7,779 nt of DNA from CAZADH01 sp964483805 (GTDB lineage Bacteria > Muiribacteriota > Ozemobacteria > Ozemobacterales > Ozemobacteraceae): contig CAZADH010000287.1 in NCBI GenBank assembly GCA_964483805.1, forward strand, positions 1 to 7,779, read 5' to 3'. Positions 6,991 to 7,779 of this stretch are shown here, piece by piece. The position numbers and the translations under genes were made by a program. The notes beneath the pieces are model-generated. The model ran no database searches, was not told where the DNA came from, and saw only the letters and a program-made list of their open reading frames with translations. Within the stretch, counting starts at the first letter, position 1, and each line of letters opens with the position of its first letter.

Positions 6991-7013
6991 CACGGCGCAG
7001 CGCGGCGCCCGTG

Positions 7014-7779
7014 TCACATCAGGCTCTTGATGTCCTTGTAGGTCACCAATACCATCAAGGCCAGCAGCATCAGCAGGCCGACAAAGTGAATCCCCTCTTC
7101 GGTCCGCGGACTGATCTGCAACCGGATTCCCGTCAAGGACCGCAGAAAAACGAAGAACGCGTCGAGCAATACAAAGATAATACGACTTCCATCGAGCACA
7201 GGCAGCGGGAATAGGTTGATCAACCCGATGTTCACCGACAGGATGGCCGTGAGATACAGCAGGTCGTTCAGCCCCTTCTGCGCATGGTCCTTGATGATCT
7301 GCATGATCTTGACCGGGCCGGCAACATCGGCCTCGCGGCTCTGGAAAAGCATGCGGAAGAAACCCAGCAACGTCTGATCGATGATGCCCCAGGTCGACCA
7401 CGCGGCCCGGCTCCAGGCCCGGCCGGCCGGCAGCGCTCGGAAATCGTAGTTGTTCGGCAGCAGACCGATGCCGATCAACCCGGTGCCCGGCTCCCCGCGC
7501 GGGGTTACGCGCAACGTCAGCTCTTCGCGCGACGACAACACGTAGGTGCCCGGATTGACCGCCAGATCGCCGCGCAACACGCCCCCCGAAAAACCCGCGT
7601 GCGGCACCGGGTGTTCACGCACGACCTTGATTTCGATTTCGCGGCCACCGGCCAGATTGATGAAGCGCACGCCGTCCTTGTTGTCTTCGTGGGCGTGGCC
7701 GTCGACGGTGGTGATCACATCGCCGGCCTTCACACCGGCCACCTGCGCCGGCGAGCCGGGGTTCACCGCCGTCACCAAC
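7014..7779 (-). CDS. RseP-like site-2 protease (M50 family), C-terminal part with PDZ domain
   Basis: The last 254 residues of an intramembrane zinc protease; the N-terminus with the HExxH motif lies beyond the right edge. The visible part starts inside a PDZ domain (VNPGSPAQVAGVKAGDVITTVDG; window residues about 1-55). An insert of about 60 residues follows that does not look like a second PDZ. Then come a GPVKI motif (154-158, family consensus GPVGI), a transmembrane helix with NLFPLPVLDGSRI (188-200), in which Asp196 of LDG is the expected third zinc ligand, and a final transmembrane helix (about 231-246). Members of this family (RseP, SpoIVFB, MmpA) cut membrane-bound anti-sigma factors or signal-peptide remnants within the bilayer. 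The usual neighbours dxr, cdsA and bamA are not visible on the downstream side; a cyclase gene follows after 37 bp. LDGS in place of LDGG is a mild variation. Confidence 0.92.
   Translation of the reverse strand, partial: LVTAVNPGSPAQVAGVKAGDVITTVDGHAHEDNKDGVRFINLAGGREIEIKVVREHPVPHAGFSGGVLRGDLAVNPGTYVLSSREELTLRVTPRGEPGTGLIGIGLLPNNYDFRALPAGRAWSRAAWSTWGIIDQTLLGFFRMLFQSREADVAGPVKIMQIIKDHAQKGLNDLLYLTAILSVNIGLINLFPLPVLDGSRIIFVLLDAFFVFLRSLTGIRLQISPRTEEGIHFVGLLMLLALMVLVTYKDIKSLM

Noticed and set aside
6994..7009. Small inverted repeat GGCGC/GCGCC with a 6-base loop between the protease and cyclase genes
   Set aside because: Five base pairs and no T tract: too weak for a terminator, and expected by chance at this GC content.
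5870..7030. Plus-strand open frame of 386 codons
   Set aside because: Antisense shadow of the cyclase, which carries all catalytic residues on the minus strand.

Overview
The window is a GC-rich bacterial segment in which all eight recognisable genes lie on the minus strand, so transcription runs from the right edge to the left. Two M16 peptidase subunits with signal peptides, a site-2-type membrane protease and a dCACHE/HAMP membrane sensor point to a Gram-negative-type cell with a periplasm. Two blocks of exactly ten Ns (238-247 and 2625-2634) mark it as a gapped draft or metagenomic assembly. The phylum cannot be assigned from the sequence alone.

In transcription order the genes are: (1) the C-terminal part of an RseP-like site-2 protease with a PDZ domain, cut by the right edge; (2) a class III adenylate/guanylate cyclase with its catalytic domain at the N-terminus, one hydrophobic segment, a Gly-rich linker and a helical-repeat C-terminus; (3) a 93-residue zinc-ribbon protein; (4) a TPR protein with a C-terminal zinc ribbon; (5) a dCACHE-TM-HAMP sensor that stops just after HAMP and has no output domain; (6) a secreted M16 peptidase with the HxxEH zinc site; (7) a secreted M16 paralogue without the zinc site but with the Arg/Tyr pair; (8) a polytopic membrane protein resembling the MFS/nucleotide-translocase (NTT) fold, cut by the left edge.

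The genes are packed tightly: 37 bp, 43 bp, 13 bp, a 1-nt TGATG overlap, a 4-nt GTGA overlap (with the start chosen here), a 4-nt ATGA overlap and 31 bp. This fits one operon, possibly with an internal promoter in the AT-rich gap between genes 2 and 3. No RNA gene, CRISPR array, insertion sequence or clear terminator is visible, and no gene-free stretch exceeds 45 bp.

The M16 pair almost certainly forms one heterodimeric protease. The output-less sensor and the sensor-less cyclase look like two halves of a receptor encoded separately, which is inference. The operon as a whole suggests an envelope-sensing and proteolysis module tied to cyclic-nucleotide signalling. Each family is known; the combination is what deserves a second look.
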